A DNA stretch of 64,000 nucleotides, from the NCBI RefSeq assembly GCF_029223285.1, contig NZ_JARHUJ010000008.1:186001-250000 (forward strand), written 5' to 3'. This stretch comes from Paraflavitalea sp. CAU 1676. GTDB taxonomy: Bacteria; Bacteroidota; Bacteroidia; Chitinophagales; Chitinophagaceae. A program made the translations under genes and the position numbers. Shown here piece by piece: positions 35,776 to 46,000 of this stretch (the first letter of the stretch is position 1; the number at the start of each line of letters is the position of its first letter). The notes under the pieces are model-generated. The model was not told the origin of the DNA. It worked only from the letters and a program-made list of their open reading frames with translations, and ran no database searches.

Positions 35776-35798
35776 TCGCTTCACCGATTGATTTAGTC

Positions 35799-35831
35799 AC
35801 CTCATCGTTAATAATACGGTGAGGTTTTTTT
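35799..35831 (+). terminator. Rho-independent terminator
   Basis: ACCTCATCG (35799-35807) pairs with CGGTGAGGT (35817-35825), one T-G pair, followed by seven T. Confidence 0.85.
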
Positions 35832-35966
35832 ATTTCATTAACTTGCTAGGATAACTGGTACCCTCAAAATGCAGGTTGGCAGATAAAATACCCACATTCC
35901 TCTATTTTAGCCCCCGGCAACCAACAGTTTTGATCCGGTATTCGTAGTAATCTTAAACACTATAGC

Positions 35967-38117
35967 ATGTTGGCCGCCAACCGAATTGTACTGCTCTGCA
36001 TAATAATGATCCTGCCCGGCCTTGCCACAAAGGCCCAGCAAAGAATAAAATCCTCCCGTTGTGCCACTGTTCCCCTGCTGGAAATGAACCTCGAAAAGAA
36101 CCCAGAACTGAGGAAAACCTACGAGCGCGAAGCCCTGCGGGTAAAAGAGACGGCTACCCTGCGTGCCCTTGAATCTACTCTGCGCGAACAGGCCGATACC
36201 CTTTACGTACCCGTGGTTTTTCATATTGTCCTGCAGAATCCCAACCAGGTTACGGACGCACAGATCAAAGCACAACTGGACACCCTCAACGTCGATTTTG
36301 CCGGCCTCAATGCGGACTCCAGCAAGATACCTTCCTACTTCAAATCACGTTTCGGAAAAGCGAAGATCCAGTTCAGGATCGCCCGGCGTACCCCCAATGA
36401 TGAACCCTCCAACGGCATCAACCGGTATGTAACCACCAAAAGCAGCTATAATTACACCGATAATTCATTGAAATATAAAGCCCAGGGCGGCGCCGACGCC
36501 TGGGATCCTTCCAGGTACCTCAATGTCTGGCTCACCAACCTGAGCAACAGCATCCTGGGCTATGCTACCTTTCCCGGCAGCAGCGCAGCAGCCGAACAAG
36601 GGGTGGTGATCCAGTTCAGCACCGTTCCCGGAGGCAATTTGTCGCCCTACAATAAAGGCCGCACCCTCGTGCACGAAGCAGGCCATTACTTCTTCCTCTA
36701 CCATATCTGGGGTGATGATGCTACCGGATCCTGCACCGGAACCGATGAAATAGCCGATACGCCCAACCAGGCCGATGAAAGCGGCGGATGCCCCACCGGC
36801 GTGCGCACCGACAACTGCTCGCCCGTATCGCCCGGCATCATGTACCAGAACTATATGGACTATACCAACGATGCCTGCATGGTCATGTTTACCCAAATGC
36901 AGGCAGAAAGAATGGAGTCCACCCTCACCGGCATCCGGGCTTCCCTGCTTGCTTCCAACGGAGCCGATCCGGTCATACTCGTCACAATCAATGCGTCGCT
37001 GCGCAGCATCAACAATCCTATAGCCCGTGTTTGTACCCCCGGCTTTAGCCCATCCATCACCTTGCGCAACCTGGGGTCGCAGGTACTTACTTCGGCAGGT
37101 ATCTATGCCAGTATAGATGGGGCCGCTCCGGTGCGCACTGCCTGGACGGGCAACCTCGCCAGTCAGGCCGCTATTAACGTAACACTCAATAGCCTCACCG
37201 CTACCACCGGTAAGCATACTTTAAAGATCTATGTGGCCGAACCCAATGGCACAACCGATGGAGAAATGAGTAATGATACCCTCACCACTACTTTTGAATA
37301 CTATCCGCCGATAGAGCCGCCCGTGGTAGAAGGGTTCGAAGGAACTACCTTCCCGCCTGTGGGATGGGATATCGTTAATCCCGACAACTACATCACCTGG
37401 GAGCGTACCACCGTGGCTGCCAAAACCGGCAACGCATCCGTCGTGATCCGCAACCTCGATTACGCACAGAACGGTCCCCAGGATTATTTGCGTCTCCCAC
37501 TCGTAAACATCAATTCGGCCGACTCTGCCTTCCTCAGCTTTCAGGTGGCGGCTGCCGTATTCAGCGATCTCTCTACCACTAACAATGTGTGGGATACCCT
37601 GCAGGTACTGGTGAGCACGGATTGCGGTAACAGCTATACCAGCCTCTATAAAAAGTGGGGTAGTAACCTCGTCACCCGCAAAACACCGGTCACCACCTCC
37701 TTTTTACCCACGGATTCCGAATGGCGTAAGGACTCCGTCGACCTCACCGGCTATATCGGCAAAGGCCCCATCATGGTAGCCTTCCTCAATAGCTCCGAAA
37801 ATGAGAACAATATTTACCTTGACGATATCAACTTAAGTAAGTTGACCATCAACCCCAACCTGAAGGCCAAGGGCATTCTGATAACGCCCAACCCCACCAG
37901 CGGAGCCCTGAGCGTACAGTTCTACCCAAACCCCACCAACCTGAAATCGATAAGCATTTATGATATGTCCGGCAAAAAGATGGCTGAAAGAACCATGAAC
38001 AACAGCGGCAATACCCGCTACGACTTCGACCTGAGCTACTTTGCCAGCGGTCTGTATACGGTCCGTATCATCTACACCGATAAGACAGTGGTGCAGAAAG
38101 TGATGAAAGTCCGCTAA
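35967..38117 (+). CDS. Secreted M43 (pappalysin-like) metalloprotease with T9SS sorting domain
   Basis: The 716-residue protein has a signal peptide (1-23), a zinc protease domain (about 80-325), a beta-sandwich section (about 335-640) and a C-terminal type IX secretion sorting domain (about 640-716; ITPNPTSGALSVQF... SGLYTVRIIYTDKTVVQKVMKV). The zinc motif is H236-E237-x-x-H240-x-x-F243-x-x-H246, with the Met-turn at NYM297DY and conserved CxGTDEIADTPNQ. The Gly usually found seven residues after the first His is Phe here. Cargo of this type is carried across the outer membrane and attached to the surface or released. Confidence 0.93.
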   Translation: MLAANRIVLLCIIMILPGLATKAQQRIKSSRCATVPLLEMNLEKNPELRKTYEREALRVKETATLRALESTLREQADTLYVPVVFHIVLQNPNQVTDAQIKAQLDTLNVDFAGLNADSSKIPSYFKSRFGKAKIQFRIARRTPNDEPSNGINRYVTTKSSYNYTDNSLKYKAQGGADAWDPSRYLNVWLTNLSNSILGYATFPGSSAAAEQGVVIQFSTVPGGNLSPYNKGRTLVHEAGHYFFLYHIWGDDATGSCTGTDEIADTPNQADESGGCPTGVRTDNCSPVSPGIMYQNYMDYTNDACMVMFTQMQAERMESTLTGIRASLLASNGADPVILVTINASLRSINNPIARVCTPGFSPSITLRNLGSQVLTSAGIYASIDGAAPVRTAWTGNLASQAAINVTLNSLTATTGKHTLKIYVAEPNGTTDGEMSNDTLTTTFEYYPPIEPPVVEGFEGTTFPPVGWDIVNPDNYITWERTTVAAKTGNASVVIRNLDYAQNGPQDYLRLPLVNINSADSAFLSFQVAAAVFSDLSTTNNVWDTLQVLVSTDCGNSYTSLYKKWGSNLVTRKTPVTTSFLPTDSEWRKDSVDLTGYIGKGPIMVAFLNSSENENNIYLDDINLSKLTINPNLKAKGILITPNPTSGALSVQFYPNPTNLKSISIYDMSGKKMAERTMNNSGNTRYDFDLSYFASGLYTVRIIYTDKTVVQKVMKVR

Positions 38118-38141
38118 ATGGTTACCTGCGCAAAATAAACG

Positions 38142-38178
38142 ACCCGGTTACCTGCAAGGGGCAGCAGCCGGGTTTTTT
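38142..38178 (+). terminator. Terminator of the metalloprotease gene
   Basis: ACCCGG (38142-38147) pairs with CCGGGT (38168-38173), with an inner CTGC/GCAG pairing, followed by six T. Confidence 0.7.
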
Positions 38179-38303
38179 CGTGGCCTTTTATACCGGCCAG
38201 AGCCTGCGTAACTCCAAAATGCCTTTACAAGTATCTCATGATCAATCATTTTTTTCCACAAAGGGTTAATATTTCCGGCAAACAGCTTTTTACGCGCTTT
38301 TGC

Positions 38304-38311
38304 TATATTTG
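38304..38311 (+). promoter_or_regulatory. -7 element of the parE operon
   Basis: TATATTTG fits TAnnTTTG. No clear -33 box precedes it. The leader of about 80 bases contains two small hairpins: GTCCC/GGGAC (38315-38319, 38329-38333) and TCTACCC/GGGTAGA (38343-38349, 38359-38365). Confidence 0.5.
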
Positions 38312-38397
38312 CCCGTCCCTGAAATAAGGGGACAGGGAATTGTCTACCCCAAAATGACGGGTAGAAGGATTGTAAAATCCCTGATAACCAATATAAT

Positions 38398-40299
38398 ATG
38401 GCAAAAGAAAAAGATAGCAACCTGTTTGATTACACCGAAGATTCGATCCGTAGTCTTGACTGGCGCGAGCATATTCGCCTCCGTCCCGGTATGTATATCG
38501 GGAAACTGGGAGACGGCAGTAGCCCCGATGACGGCATCTACGTATTAATAAAAGAAGTGATCGATAACTGTATCGACGAGCATACCATGGGTTACGGCAA
38601 GCACGTCGAGATCACCATAGAGGGTAAAACAGTCACCATTCGCGACTACGGCCGTGGAATTCCCCTCGGTAAAGTGGTCGATGTGGTGAGCAAGATCAAT
38701 ACCGGCGCCAAATACGATAGCAAGGCATTCCAGAAAAGCGTTGGCTTGAACGGGGTAGGTACCAAGGCCGTAAACGCCTTGAGCAACTACTTTAAGGTAA
38801 CCGCTTACCGCGAGGGCAAGGAAAAAACAGCCGAATTCGAAAGAGGCGTGCTCACAAAAGAGCACAAGGAAACGAAGTCCACCGAAGAGAACGGCACCAT
38901 GGTCTCTTTCATCCCGGATGAAACCGTGTTCAAGAACTTTCACTATATACACGAATACCTCGACGGTCAGTTGTGGAACTACTGTTACCTCAATGCCGGC
39001 CTCGTCATCAACTTCAACGGGAAGAAATACGTGAGCAAGAATGGTCTGCTCGATCTCTTGCAGCGGAAGACCAATGAAGATGAACTGCGCTATCCCGTTA
39101 TCCACCTCAAGGGCGAGGATATCGAATGCGCCATCACCCACGAAAACCAATACGGCGAAGAATATTATTCATTCGTGAACGGTCAGTACACCACCCAGGG
39201 AGGTACGCACCTTGCGGCATTCCGGGAAGGATATGTAAAGACCATCCGCGAGTTCTTTAAGAAGGATTACGATGCGGCCGATATTCGGGGCTCAATCTGT
39301 GCAGCCGTCTCCGTACGGGTACAGGAGCCCGTATTTGAAAGCCAAACGAAAACCAAACTGGGGTCACAGGTGGTGTTCGATGGAGGTCCCACCATGCGGA
39401 ACTTCATTGGCGATTTCCTGTCCAAGGAACTCGACAACTACCTGCACCGTAACCCCACCACCGCCGAAGCATTGAAGAAGCGTATCGAGCAAAGTGAGCG
39501 GGAGCGTAAAGAGCTGGCAGGCATCAAGAAACTCGCCAACGAGCGTGCCAAGAAAGCCAACCTGCACAACCGCAAGTTGCGCGACTGCCGTTTCCACCTC
39601 AATGATGAAGCTACCGGCAAGGATAAGGACAAGATCGTAGAACGTCAGAAGGAGAGCACCATCTTCATCACCGAAGGTGACTCAGCGAGTGGATCCATCA
39701 CCAAGGCCCGCAGTGTGGAATCGCAGGCAGTATTCAGCTTGCGCGGAAAGCCGCTCAACTGTTTTGGCCTCACTAAAAAAGTAGTGTATGAGAACGAAGA
39801 GTTCAACCTGCTGCAGCACGCACTCAATATAGAAGAAGGTTACGAAGGATTGCGGTACAACAACATTGTAGTCGCTACCGATGCCGATGTGGATGGCATG
39901 CACATCCGTCTGCTGCTCATGACATTCTTCCTGCAGTTCTTCCCCGACCTGGTGAAGAATGGTCACGTGTACATCCTGGAAACACCTTTGTTCCGGGTAC
40001 GCAACAAACAACAAACGATCTACTGCTACGACGAAGGCGAAAAGCAGGCAGCCGTTAAAAAGCTGGGCGCAAAACCCGAGATCACCCGCTTTAAAGGGTT
40101 GGGCGAAATATCTCCTGATGAGTTTGCCCGCTTCATTGGCGACGATATGCGCAAGCAGCCCGTGATCATCGAACAGGGCGAACATATCCAGCAGCTGTTG
40201 GAATATTATATGGGTAAGAATACCCAGGAGCGCCAGGAATTCATCATCGATAACCTGAAGGTGGAACTCGATCTCGTAGAGGAGGAGAAGGAAAGCTAA
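38398..40299 (+). CDS. parE: DNA topoisomerase IV subunit B
   Basis: The 633-residue protein is a full-length type IIA topoisomerase B subunit. The GHKL ATPase has the RPGMYIG start, E53 and N57 in [10 protein letters not shown], and G-rich loops RDYGRGIP (82-89) and [14 protein letters not shown]. The TOPRIM domain has EGDSASGS (426-433) and [10 protein letters not shown] (495-504). Together with ParC it separates linked daughter chromosomes. The opening [18 protein letters not shown] is of the Bacteroidota ParE form rather than GyrB. The next gene begins 2 bases after its stop; parC is the fifth gene of the same cluster. Confidence 0.95.
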   Translation: MAKEKDSNLFDYTEDSIRSLDWREHIRLRPGMYIGKLGDGSSPDDGIYVLIKEVIDNCIDEHTMGYGKHVEITIEGKTVTIRDYGRGIPLGKVVDVVSKINTGAKYDSKAFQKSVGLNGVGTKAVNALSNYFKVTAYREGKEKTAEFERGVLTKEHKETKSTEENGTMVSFIPDETVFKNFHYIHEYLDGQLWNYCYLNAGLVINFNGKKYVSKNGLLDLLQRKTNEDELRYPVIHLKGEDIECAITHENQYGEEYYSFVNGQYTTQGGTHLAAFREGYVKTIREFFKKDYDAADIRGSICAAVSVRVQEPVFESQTKTKLGSQVVFDGGPTMRNFIGDFLSKELDNYLHRNPTTAEALKKRIEQSERERKELAGIKKLANERAKKANLHNRKLRDCRFHLNDEATGKDKDKIVERQKESTIFITEGDSASGSITKARSVESQAVFSLRGKPLNCFGLTKKVVYENEEFNLLQHALNIEEGYEGLRYNNIVVATDADVDGMHIRLLLMTFFLQFFPDLVKNGHVYILETPLFRVRNKQQTIYCYDEGEKQAAVKKLGAKPEITRFKGLGEISPDEFARFIGDDMRKQPVIIEQGEHIQQLLEYYMGKNTQERQEFIIDNLKVELDLVEEEKES

Positions 40300-40301
40300 C
40301 C

Positions 40302-41090
40302 ATGTTTGAGTTTCATGCCGACCGGAAACGATATTTCGACATACAGCGCGACAATGCCGTACGCTATGTGATACCGTTCATTGAACAATCGTTCTCCATC
40401 AAACCTGGCCAAAGGGTCATGGAGATAGGTTGTGGCGAAGCAGGCGTATTGCTGGCATTCCTCGAAAGAGGCTGCACCGGGGTAGGCGTGGAGCTCGATA
40501 GTTCCCGCCTGGTCAACGCGGCAGTGTGGACGAAGGAATACCTCGAAGCGGGAAAAGTAAGTTACATAGACAAGGACATATACAAAGTCGACGTAGAGAA
40601 GGAACTGGGCGGTAAATTCGATATCATCATCCTCAAGGATGTGATCGAGCATATACCCGATCAGGCCAGGTTGATCGCCGAAATGAAAAGGCTCCTCAAC
40701 CCAACTGGGGTCATATTCTTTGGGTTTCCACCCTGGCAAATGCCATTTGGTGGCCACCAGCAGATCTGTAAGGGAAAATGGCTCAGTAAACTGCCCTGGT
40801 ATCACCTGCTGCCAAAAGGCCTGTACCGGTACATCCTTACCCGCAACGGAGAGAATGTAGAAGAGATGATGGAGATCAGGGATACGCGCATCACGATAGA
40901 GCGGTTCGAGCGCATCGTGAAACAAACAGGGTATAAGATCAGCGAGCATACCCACTTTCTCATCAACCCCATCTACGAATATAAATTCGGATGGAAGGCG
41001 AAGAAACAGTTCGGCATCGTAAGGCATATACCCTGGCTGCGTAATTTTGTAACGACCTGTGTATACTATCTAATAACACCAGAACAGTAA
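40302..41090 (+). CDS. Class I SAM-dependent methyltransferase
   Basis: The 262-residue protein has motif I VMEIGCGEAGVLLAFLERG, an acidic residue at the end of strand 2 (GVGVELD), and post-motif DIIILKDVIEHIPD followed by LLNPTGVIFFGFPPW. This is a Methyltransf_11/23-type small-molecule or lipid/quinone methyltransferase fold; the substrate cannot be predicted. The C-terminal half (about 150-262) contains many aromatic and basic residues and may bind the acceptor. It begins 2 bases after parE and ends 4 bases before the DUF1835 gene. Confidence 0.88.
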   Translation: MFEFHADRKRYFDIQRDNAVRYVIPFIEQSFSIKPGQRVMEIGCGEAGVLLAFLERGCTGVGVELDSSRLVNAAVWTKEYLEAGKVSYIDKDIYKVDVEKELGGKFDIIILKDVIEHIPDQARLIAEMKRLLNPTGVIFFGFPPWQMPFGGHQQICKGKWLSKLPWYHLLPKGLYRYILTRNGENVEEMMEIRDTRITIERFERIVKQTGYKISEHTHFLINPIYEYKFGWKAKKQFGIVRHIPWLRNFVTTCVYYLITPEQ

Positions 41091-41094
41091 TAGT

Positions 41095-41934
41095 ATGATC
41101 CATATAGTATTTAATGAAGCTGATGTTGATGTATTGAAGAAGGCCATCGAACTCGATGAAACCTTACAGGGTGAAGTGCTGCTCGTTAGAGACGATTATG
41201 CAGTAGGCCCGCTGGCAGGCATCTATACCACCGAAGGCATCGAAGCCCGTAAGCAATGGTGGCGCGATGTGCTGGCCGGAGGCGATTATGCCGCAAAGGT
41301 CGATGAAGGCCTGGTAGACGATAATAAACTCGTGGCGGAACTCAAAGAACGCCTGCAAAACGAAACAGCCGAGATCGTATGGATCTGGGCAGCGCAAAAT
41401 AAACATGATGTAAGTGGCTACTACTGGCTTATGAGCCAACTGAAGGATTTCCAGGGAAGGCTCTTTATCCTGTACCTCAACAACCTGCCCTTCATCAATG
41501 AAAAAGGACTGATCTTTTACCCCGAGTGGCTGCACGTAATTCCACCTAAAGAGTTTTTGAAAGCCAAAAAGCTGGCCAGGCCCATAACACTCAGTGAATT
41601 TGAAGTGGATCCCGACGAATGGACCAAGCTGCAGAATGAAGAAGGCAAAGGTGTACGCTTACTGGAGGGCGGTAAAAAGCTCAGTCAGCAGGGATACGAT
41701 TTTTATGACGCCGACCTGAGAAAATACATCACCGGCGACTGGCAGAAGGGGTCGAAGATCATTCACCAGTTCCTGAACAAGAATAAGCAAACTACAGGTG
41801 ATGCCTATATACTCTGGCGCCTCAAGACCATGCTGTCAACCGGCGAATTCGATGTACAGGGCGAAGTAAAGAACATGAAGGAATTTGAAGTAAAGAACAA
41901 GGTAGCACAGGGAGCCGAAACCACCAATGCATAG
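41095..41934 (+). CDS. DUF1835 (plus DUF3658-like) domain protein
   Basis: The 279-residue cytoplasmic protein opens with MIHIVFNEADVDVLKKAIE and has LLVRDDYAVGPLAG and IVWIWAAQNKHDVSGYYWLM, which are hallmarks of the DUF1835 family; the part from about 165 onwards resembles the DUF3658 partner domain. No enzymatic function has been established to my knowledge. It sits between a methyltransferase and a serine hydrolase inside the topoisomerase IV cluster and overlaps or nearly overlaps the next gene. Confidence 0.82.
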   Translation: MIHIVFNEADVDVLKKAIELDETLQGEVLLVRDDYAVGPLAGIYTTEGIEARKQWWRDVLAGGDYAAKVDEGLVDDNKLVAELKERLQNETAEIVWIWAAQNKHDVSGYYWLMSQLKDFQGRLFILYLNNLPFINEKGLIFYPEWLHVIPPKEFLKAKKLARPITLSEFEVDPDEWTKLQNEEGKGVRLLEGGKKLSQQGYDFYDADLRKYITGDWQKGSKIIHQFLNKNKQTTGDAYILWRLKTMLSTGEFDVQGEVKNMKEFEVKNKVAQGAETTNA

Positions 41935-41941
41935 ATATAAC

Positions 41942-43291
41942 ATGAAGAACAGAGGCTGGCTTATATTACTCGTGCTGTTGCAGTTTGCCTGCGGCCAGCA
42001 CGTAAAAGCTCAAACCGATGCCGACCGCATCAATGAGTTGGTAACGGCTTATGTCCGTCAGTATAAGTTCAATGGCACCTTGCTTGTCATCAACAAAGGC
42101 CAGGTGGTCATCAGCAAAGGATACGGATTGAAGAGCGCCAAAGACAGCACCTGGAACGATGTGAACACCATTTACCAGATGGGGTCGGTCACCAAGCAGT
42201 TCACGGCAGCCCTTATTCTTCAACTGGAAGAGCAAAAGAAGCTGTCGGTAAAGGACAAGCTGAGTAAATACTTTCCGGAATATCCCTGGGCCGATTCAGT
42301 CACGATCGAAAACCTGCTTACACATACTTCCGGGATCTTCAACTATACCAATGATGGTAAGTTCATGGCGTCGGAAGCCGTAAAGCCCGCCACCCCCGGA
42401 AAGATCAACGCCCTTTTCAAAGACAAGCCGCTGGAATTTAAACCCGGCACAAAGTATAAATACAGCAACTCCGGTTATATGCTGCTGGGCTACATCGTTG
42501 AAAAAGTATCCGGAAAGCCCTACGAGCAGGTGATGCACGAACGCATATTGCAGCCACTCGGCATGGCGCACAGCGGCTTCGATTTTGCCCACCTCAACGA
42601 TCCCAATAAAGCCACTGGATACACAACGTATAAAGAACAATTAAAGGTACCCGCTGCAATCGTCGACTCATCGGTAGCTTATGCTGCAGGTTCCTTGTAC
42701 TCCACGGTCAACGATATGTGGGCCTGGCACAAAGGACTCATGAAGAGCGCGACCATCAAAGCAGCCACCCTCGAAAAAGCATATAAGCCCTTCCTCGACA
42801 ACTATGGTTATGGATGGGAGATAGACTCGGTGTATGGCAAAAGAATGCTGCAGCATGGCGGTGGTATCTTTGGGTTCAACACCCTTTTCTCGAGAATACC
42901 CGCCGATGATTGCTGTATCGTATTGCTGTGCAATATGAATACAGGCTCGCTCGAAAAGATCAGCCGGGCCATACTGGCCATCCTCAACAACCGGGCCTAC
43001 GATGTACCGTTGGAAAAGATCACAGTACCCGTCGATGCGGCAATACTGCAGCAATACGCGGGCGAGTATGAACTGGCGCCCGGATTTATCCTCACGATCT
43101 CGGTGAAGAACAATGCACTGAAAGTGAGGGCCACCGGCCAGCCGGAATTCGACATGTATGCCGAGTCGGAGAAGAAATTCTTCCTGAAAGTAGTAGATGC
43201 CACAGCCGAATTTGTGCGTGGAGCGGATGGAACAGTAACAGGATTGATCTGGGAACAAAGCGGCAGAAAAGAAGCAAAGAAAATAAAGTAA
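41942..43291 (+). CDS. Exported serine hydrolase of the beta-lactamase/DD-peptidase (class C-like) family
   Basis: I chose the ATG at 41942 because the product begins directly with a basic signal peptide (MKNRGWLILLVLLQ); the ATG at 41927, overlapping the previous gene by 8 bases, would add five residues. The protein has the SxxK motif SVTK (about 82-85), the YxN motif YSN (about 174-176) and HGGGIFGFN as the third motif. Such proteins act as DD-peptidases, esterases or beta-lactamase relatives; the C-terminal 100 residues form a lipocalin-like domain often found in this group. Resistance function should not be assumed. Confidence 0.9.
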   Translation: MKNRGWLILLVLLQFACGQHVKAQTDADRINELVTAYVRQYKFNGTLLVINKGQVVISKGYGLKSAKDSTWNDVNTIYQMGSVTKQFTAALILQLEEQKKLSVKDKLSKYFPEYPWADSVTIENLLTHTSGIFNYTNDGKFMASEAVKPATPGKINALFKDKPLEFKPGTKYKYSNSGYMLLGYIVEKVSGKPYEQVMHERILQPLGMAHSGFDFAHLNDPNKATGYTTYKEQLKVPAAIVDSSVAYAAGSLYSTVNDMWAWHKGLMKSATIKAATLEKAYKPFLDNYGYGWEIDSVYGKRMLQHGGGIFGFNTLFSRIPADDCCIVLLCNMNTGSLEKISRAILAILNNRAYDVPLEKITVPVDAAILQQYAGEYELAPGFILTISVKNNALKVRATGQPEFDMYAESEKKFFLKVVDATAEFVRGADGTVTGLIWEQSGRKEAKKIK

Positions 43292-43332
43292 CAGACGGGA
43301 ACCTCATCAGGCAGCCCCACTAAAATAGATCT

Positions 43333-45855
43333 ATGGCAAAATCAAAAATAAACGAACAGGCCTTTAATCTCGACAGCGGGCTCACCGGCCAGTATAAACA
43401 CTGGTTCCTGGATTACGCGTCCTACGTAATCCTCGAAAGAGCGGTACCCGCCGTGGAAGACGGGTTGAAGCCCGTACAACGGCGTATACTGCACGCCATG
43501 AAAGAAATGGACGATGGTCGTTACAACAAGGTAGCCAACATCATCGGTCAGGCCATGCAATACCACCCGCATGGAGATGCCAGTATTGGGGATGCCCTGG
43601 TAAACATGGGACAAAAAGACCTGATGATCGATACCCAGGGAAACTGGGGCGATGTGCGTACCGGCGATGATGCGGCAGCCGCCCGTTATATAGAGGCACG
43701 CCTCAGCAAGTTTGCACTGGATGTAGCATTTAATGCCAAGACGACCGATTGGGCACTCAGTTACGACGGCCGTAAAAACGAGCCCGTAACACTTCCCATG
43801 AAATTCCCCCTGCTCCTCGCACAAGGAGCAGAAGGGATCGCAGTAGGCCTGGCCACCAAAATATTACCCCACAACTTTATTGAGCTGATAGACGCAGCGA
43901 TCAAATACCTGCGGGGAAAGAAGTTTGAATTACTGCCCGATTTCCTTACAGGAGGCATGGTCGACGCATCCAACTACAACGAAGGAAAACGCGGCGGTAA
44001 AGTGCGCGTGCGCGCCCATATCGAAGAGCTGGATAAAAAGACCCTCCTCATCAAGGACGTACCCTATGGGGTTACAACGGCCCAGTTGATGGACTCCATC
44101 GTAAAGGCCAATGACCAGGGTAAGATCAAGATCAAAAAAGTAACCGACAATACAGCCGCAGAAGTAGAGATACAGGTCGATCTGGCGCCGGGCATATCAC
44201 CCGACATCACCATCGACGCCCTGTATGCCTTTACCGATTGCGAAGTAAGTATATCGCCCAACGCCTGCGTGATCGTCGATAAGAAACCCCAGTTCCTCGG
44301 TGTGCACGAATTGCTGCGCCTGTCGGTCGACAGAACCAAGGACCTGCTGCGTCGTGAACTCGAGATCAAGCTGGCAGAGCTGCAGGAAAAATGGCACTAC
44401 ACCTCGCTTGAAAAGATCTTCTTCGAAGAAAAGATCTATAAGGAGCTCGAGAAAAGGCACGAAACCTGGGATAAGGTATTGCAGGCCATCGCCAAGGCCT
44501 TCGAACCATTCCGCAAGCAGTTGCGTCGCGATATTACCCGCGAAGACATCGTAAAGCTTACCGAAAAGCCCGTACGCCGTATCTATAAACTGGATATCGA
44601 CGAACTGAACGATCAGATCAAGGGCCTCGAGAAAGAGATCAAACAGGTAAAGCACGACCTCAACAACCTGGTCGATTTCGCAGTAGCTTATTATGAGAAC
44701 CTCCTCAGCAAATACGGCAAGGGCCGCGAGCGCAAAACGGAAATAAAACTGTTCGAAGCCATCCAGGCCAAGCAGGTGGCCATCGCCAATATCAAGTTGT
44801 ACGTGAACCGCGCGGATGGATTCGTAGGTTCAGGCTTGAAGAAAGACGAGTTTGTAGCCGACGTATCTAACCTCGACGATATCATCGTATTCACCAAGAG
44901 CGGAAAGATGAAGATCGTGAAGGTGGCCGACAAAACATTCATAGGAAAGGATATCATCCATGTCGATGTATTCCAGAAGAACGATGAGCGCACCACCTAC
45001 AACATGATCTATGTGGATAGCAAGTCAAACATCGTATTCGCCAAACGCTTCAATGTAACTGGCATTACCCGCGATAAGGAATACGATCTTACCAAGGGCG
45101 GAGAAAAGAGCAAAGTGCTTTATTTCTCAGCCAACCTGAACGGAGAAGCAGAAATCGTACGGGTGGTCCTCAATCCCAACGCCACGGCACGCAACAAAGA
45201 GTTCGATTTCGCCTTTGAGGAACTCGAGATCAAGAACCGTAGCAGCATGGGCAACCAGGTCACCAAGTACGCTGTCAAGAACGTTAAGTTCAAGGAGGCG
45301 GGGCGTTCTACACTCGGAGGCCGCAAATTGTGGTTTGATGACCAGTTTGGTCGTCTCTCTACAGAAGCCAAGGGTGAATACCTCGGCAGCTTCCAAACCG
45401 AAGACAGGCTGCTTGTGATGTTCCAGGACGGCACCTACCAGATCGCCGATCAGGAATTAACCAGGAAATACGACCCCGAACAAGTGGTGGAGATCGAGAA
45501 GTTCAATCCGGATAAGATCGTAACGGCTATTTATCTCGACAACGATAAGCAGCAGTTCAACATCAAACGCTTCAAGATCGAAACGACCACGCTCAACAAT
45601 AGGTTTACCTTCATCAAGGAAGGAGAAGGCAATTACCTCGAAGCAGTAACTACCCATCCTGAGCCTATTGTGATCATCAAATCGGGCCGCGGCACACAGG
45701 CACGCACCCAGAAGGTCAAGATCAATGGATTCGTAGAGGTCATGGGCTGGAAAGCGGTCGGTAACAAACTCGCCGATTTCACCAAGAGCACCGAATTCGA
45801 ATGGACCATGAAGGAGATCAAGGAGTCGGAATCAGACCAGCCTGAACTCTTCTAA
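43333..45855 (+). CDS. parC: DNA topoisomerase IV subunit A
   Basis: The 840-residue protein has the breakage-reunion domain with catalytic Tyr119 in AAAARYIEARLSK, the coiled-coil tower and a C-terminal propeller (about 500-820). The start QYKHWFLDYASYVILERAVP separates it from GyrA. In the quinolone-binding helix (YHPHGDASIGDAL) the position equal to E. coli ParC Ser80 is Ala83 and the Glu84 position is Asp87. It follows the serine hydrolase by 41 bases and has its own terminator. Confidence 0.95.
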   Translation: MAKSKINEQAFNLDSGLTGQYKHWFLDYASYVILERAVPAVEDGLKPVQRRILHAMKEMDDGRYNKVANIIGQAMQYHPHGDASIGDALVNMGQKDLMIDTQGNWGDVRTGDDAAAARYIEARLSKFALDVAFNAKTTDWALSYDGRKNEPVTLPMKFPLLLAQGAEGIAVGLATKILPHNFIELIDAAIKYLRGKKFELLPDFLTGGMVDASNYNEGKRGGKVRVRAHIEELDKKTLLIKDVPYGVTTAQLMDSIVKANDQGKIKIKKVTDNTAAEVEIQVDLAPGISPDITIDALYAFTDCEVSISPNACVIVDKKPQFLGVHELLRLSVDRTKDLLRRELEIKLAELQEKWHYTSLEKIFFEEKIYKELEKRHETWDKVLQAIAKAFEPFRKQLRRDITREDIVKLTEKPVRRIYKLDIDELNDQIKGLEKEIKQVKHDLNNLVDFAVAYYENLLSKYGKGRERKTEIKLFEAIQAKQVAIANIKLYVNRADGFVGSGLKKDEFVADVSNLDDIIVFTKSGKMKIVKVADKTFIGKDIIHVDVFQKNDERTTYNMIYVDSKSNIVFAKRFNVTGITRDKEYDLTKGGEKSKVLYFSANLNGEAEIVRVVLNPNATARNKEFDFAFEELEIKNRSSMGNQVTKYAVKNVKFKEAGRSTLGGRKLWFDDQFGRLSTEAKGEYLGSFQTEDRLLVMFQDGTYQIADQELTRKYDPEQVVEIEKFNPDKIVTAIYLDNDKQQFNIKRFKIETTTLNNRFTFIKEGEGNYLEAVTTHPEPIVIIKSGRGTQARTQKVKINGFVEVMGWKAVGNKLADFTKSTEFEWTMKEIKESESDQPELF

Positions 45856-45887
45856 CGGTACCTATTATACAATTGAACCATATTTAA

Positions 45888-45917
45888 GGGCTATCCATAC
45901 AGGTTGGATAGCCCTTT
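45888..45917 (+). terminator. Terminator of parC
   Basis: GGGCTATCCA (45888-45897) pairs perfectly with TGGATAGCCC (45905-45914), followed by TTT. Confidence 0.78.
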
Positions 45918-46000
45918 CAGTTGGTAGGCGGCAATATTGAGTAAGGGTAAACGTTATTTCCTGTAATTTCGATGCCTACATACCTCAATCACTAAATCGC

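Noticed and set aside
41942-43291. Antibiotic-resistance beta-lactamase
   Set aside because: The family is broad, mostly peptidases and esterases; the lipocalin-like tail points away from a dedicated resistance enzyme.
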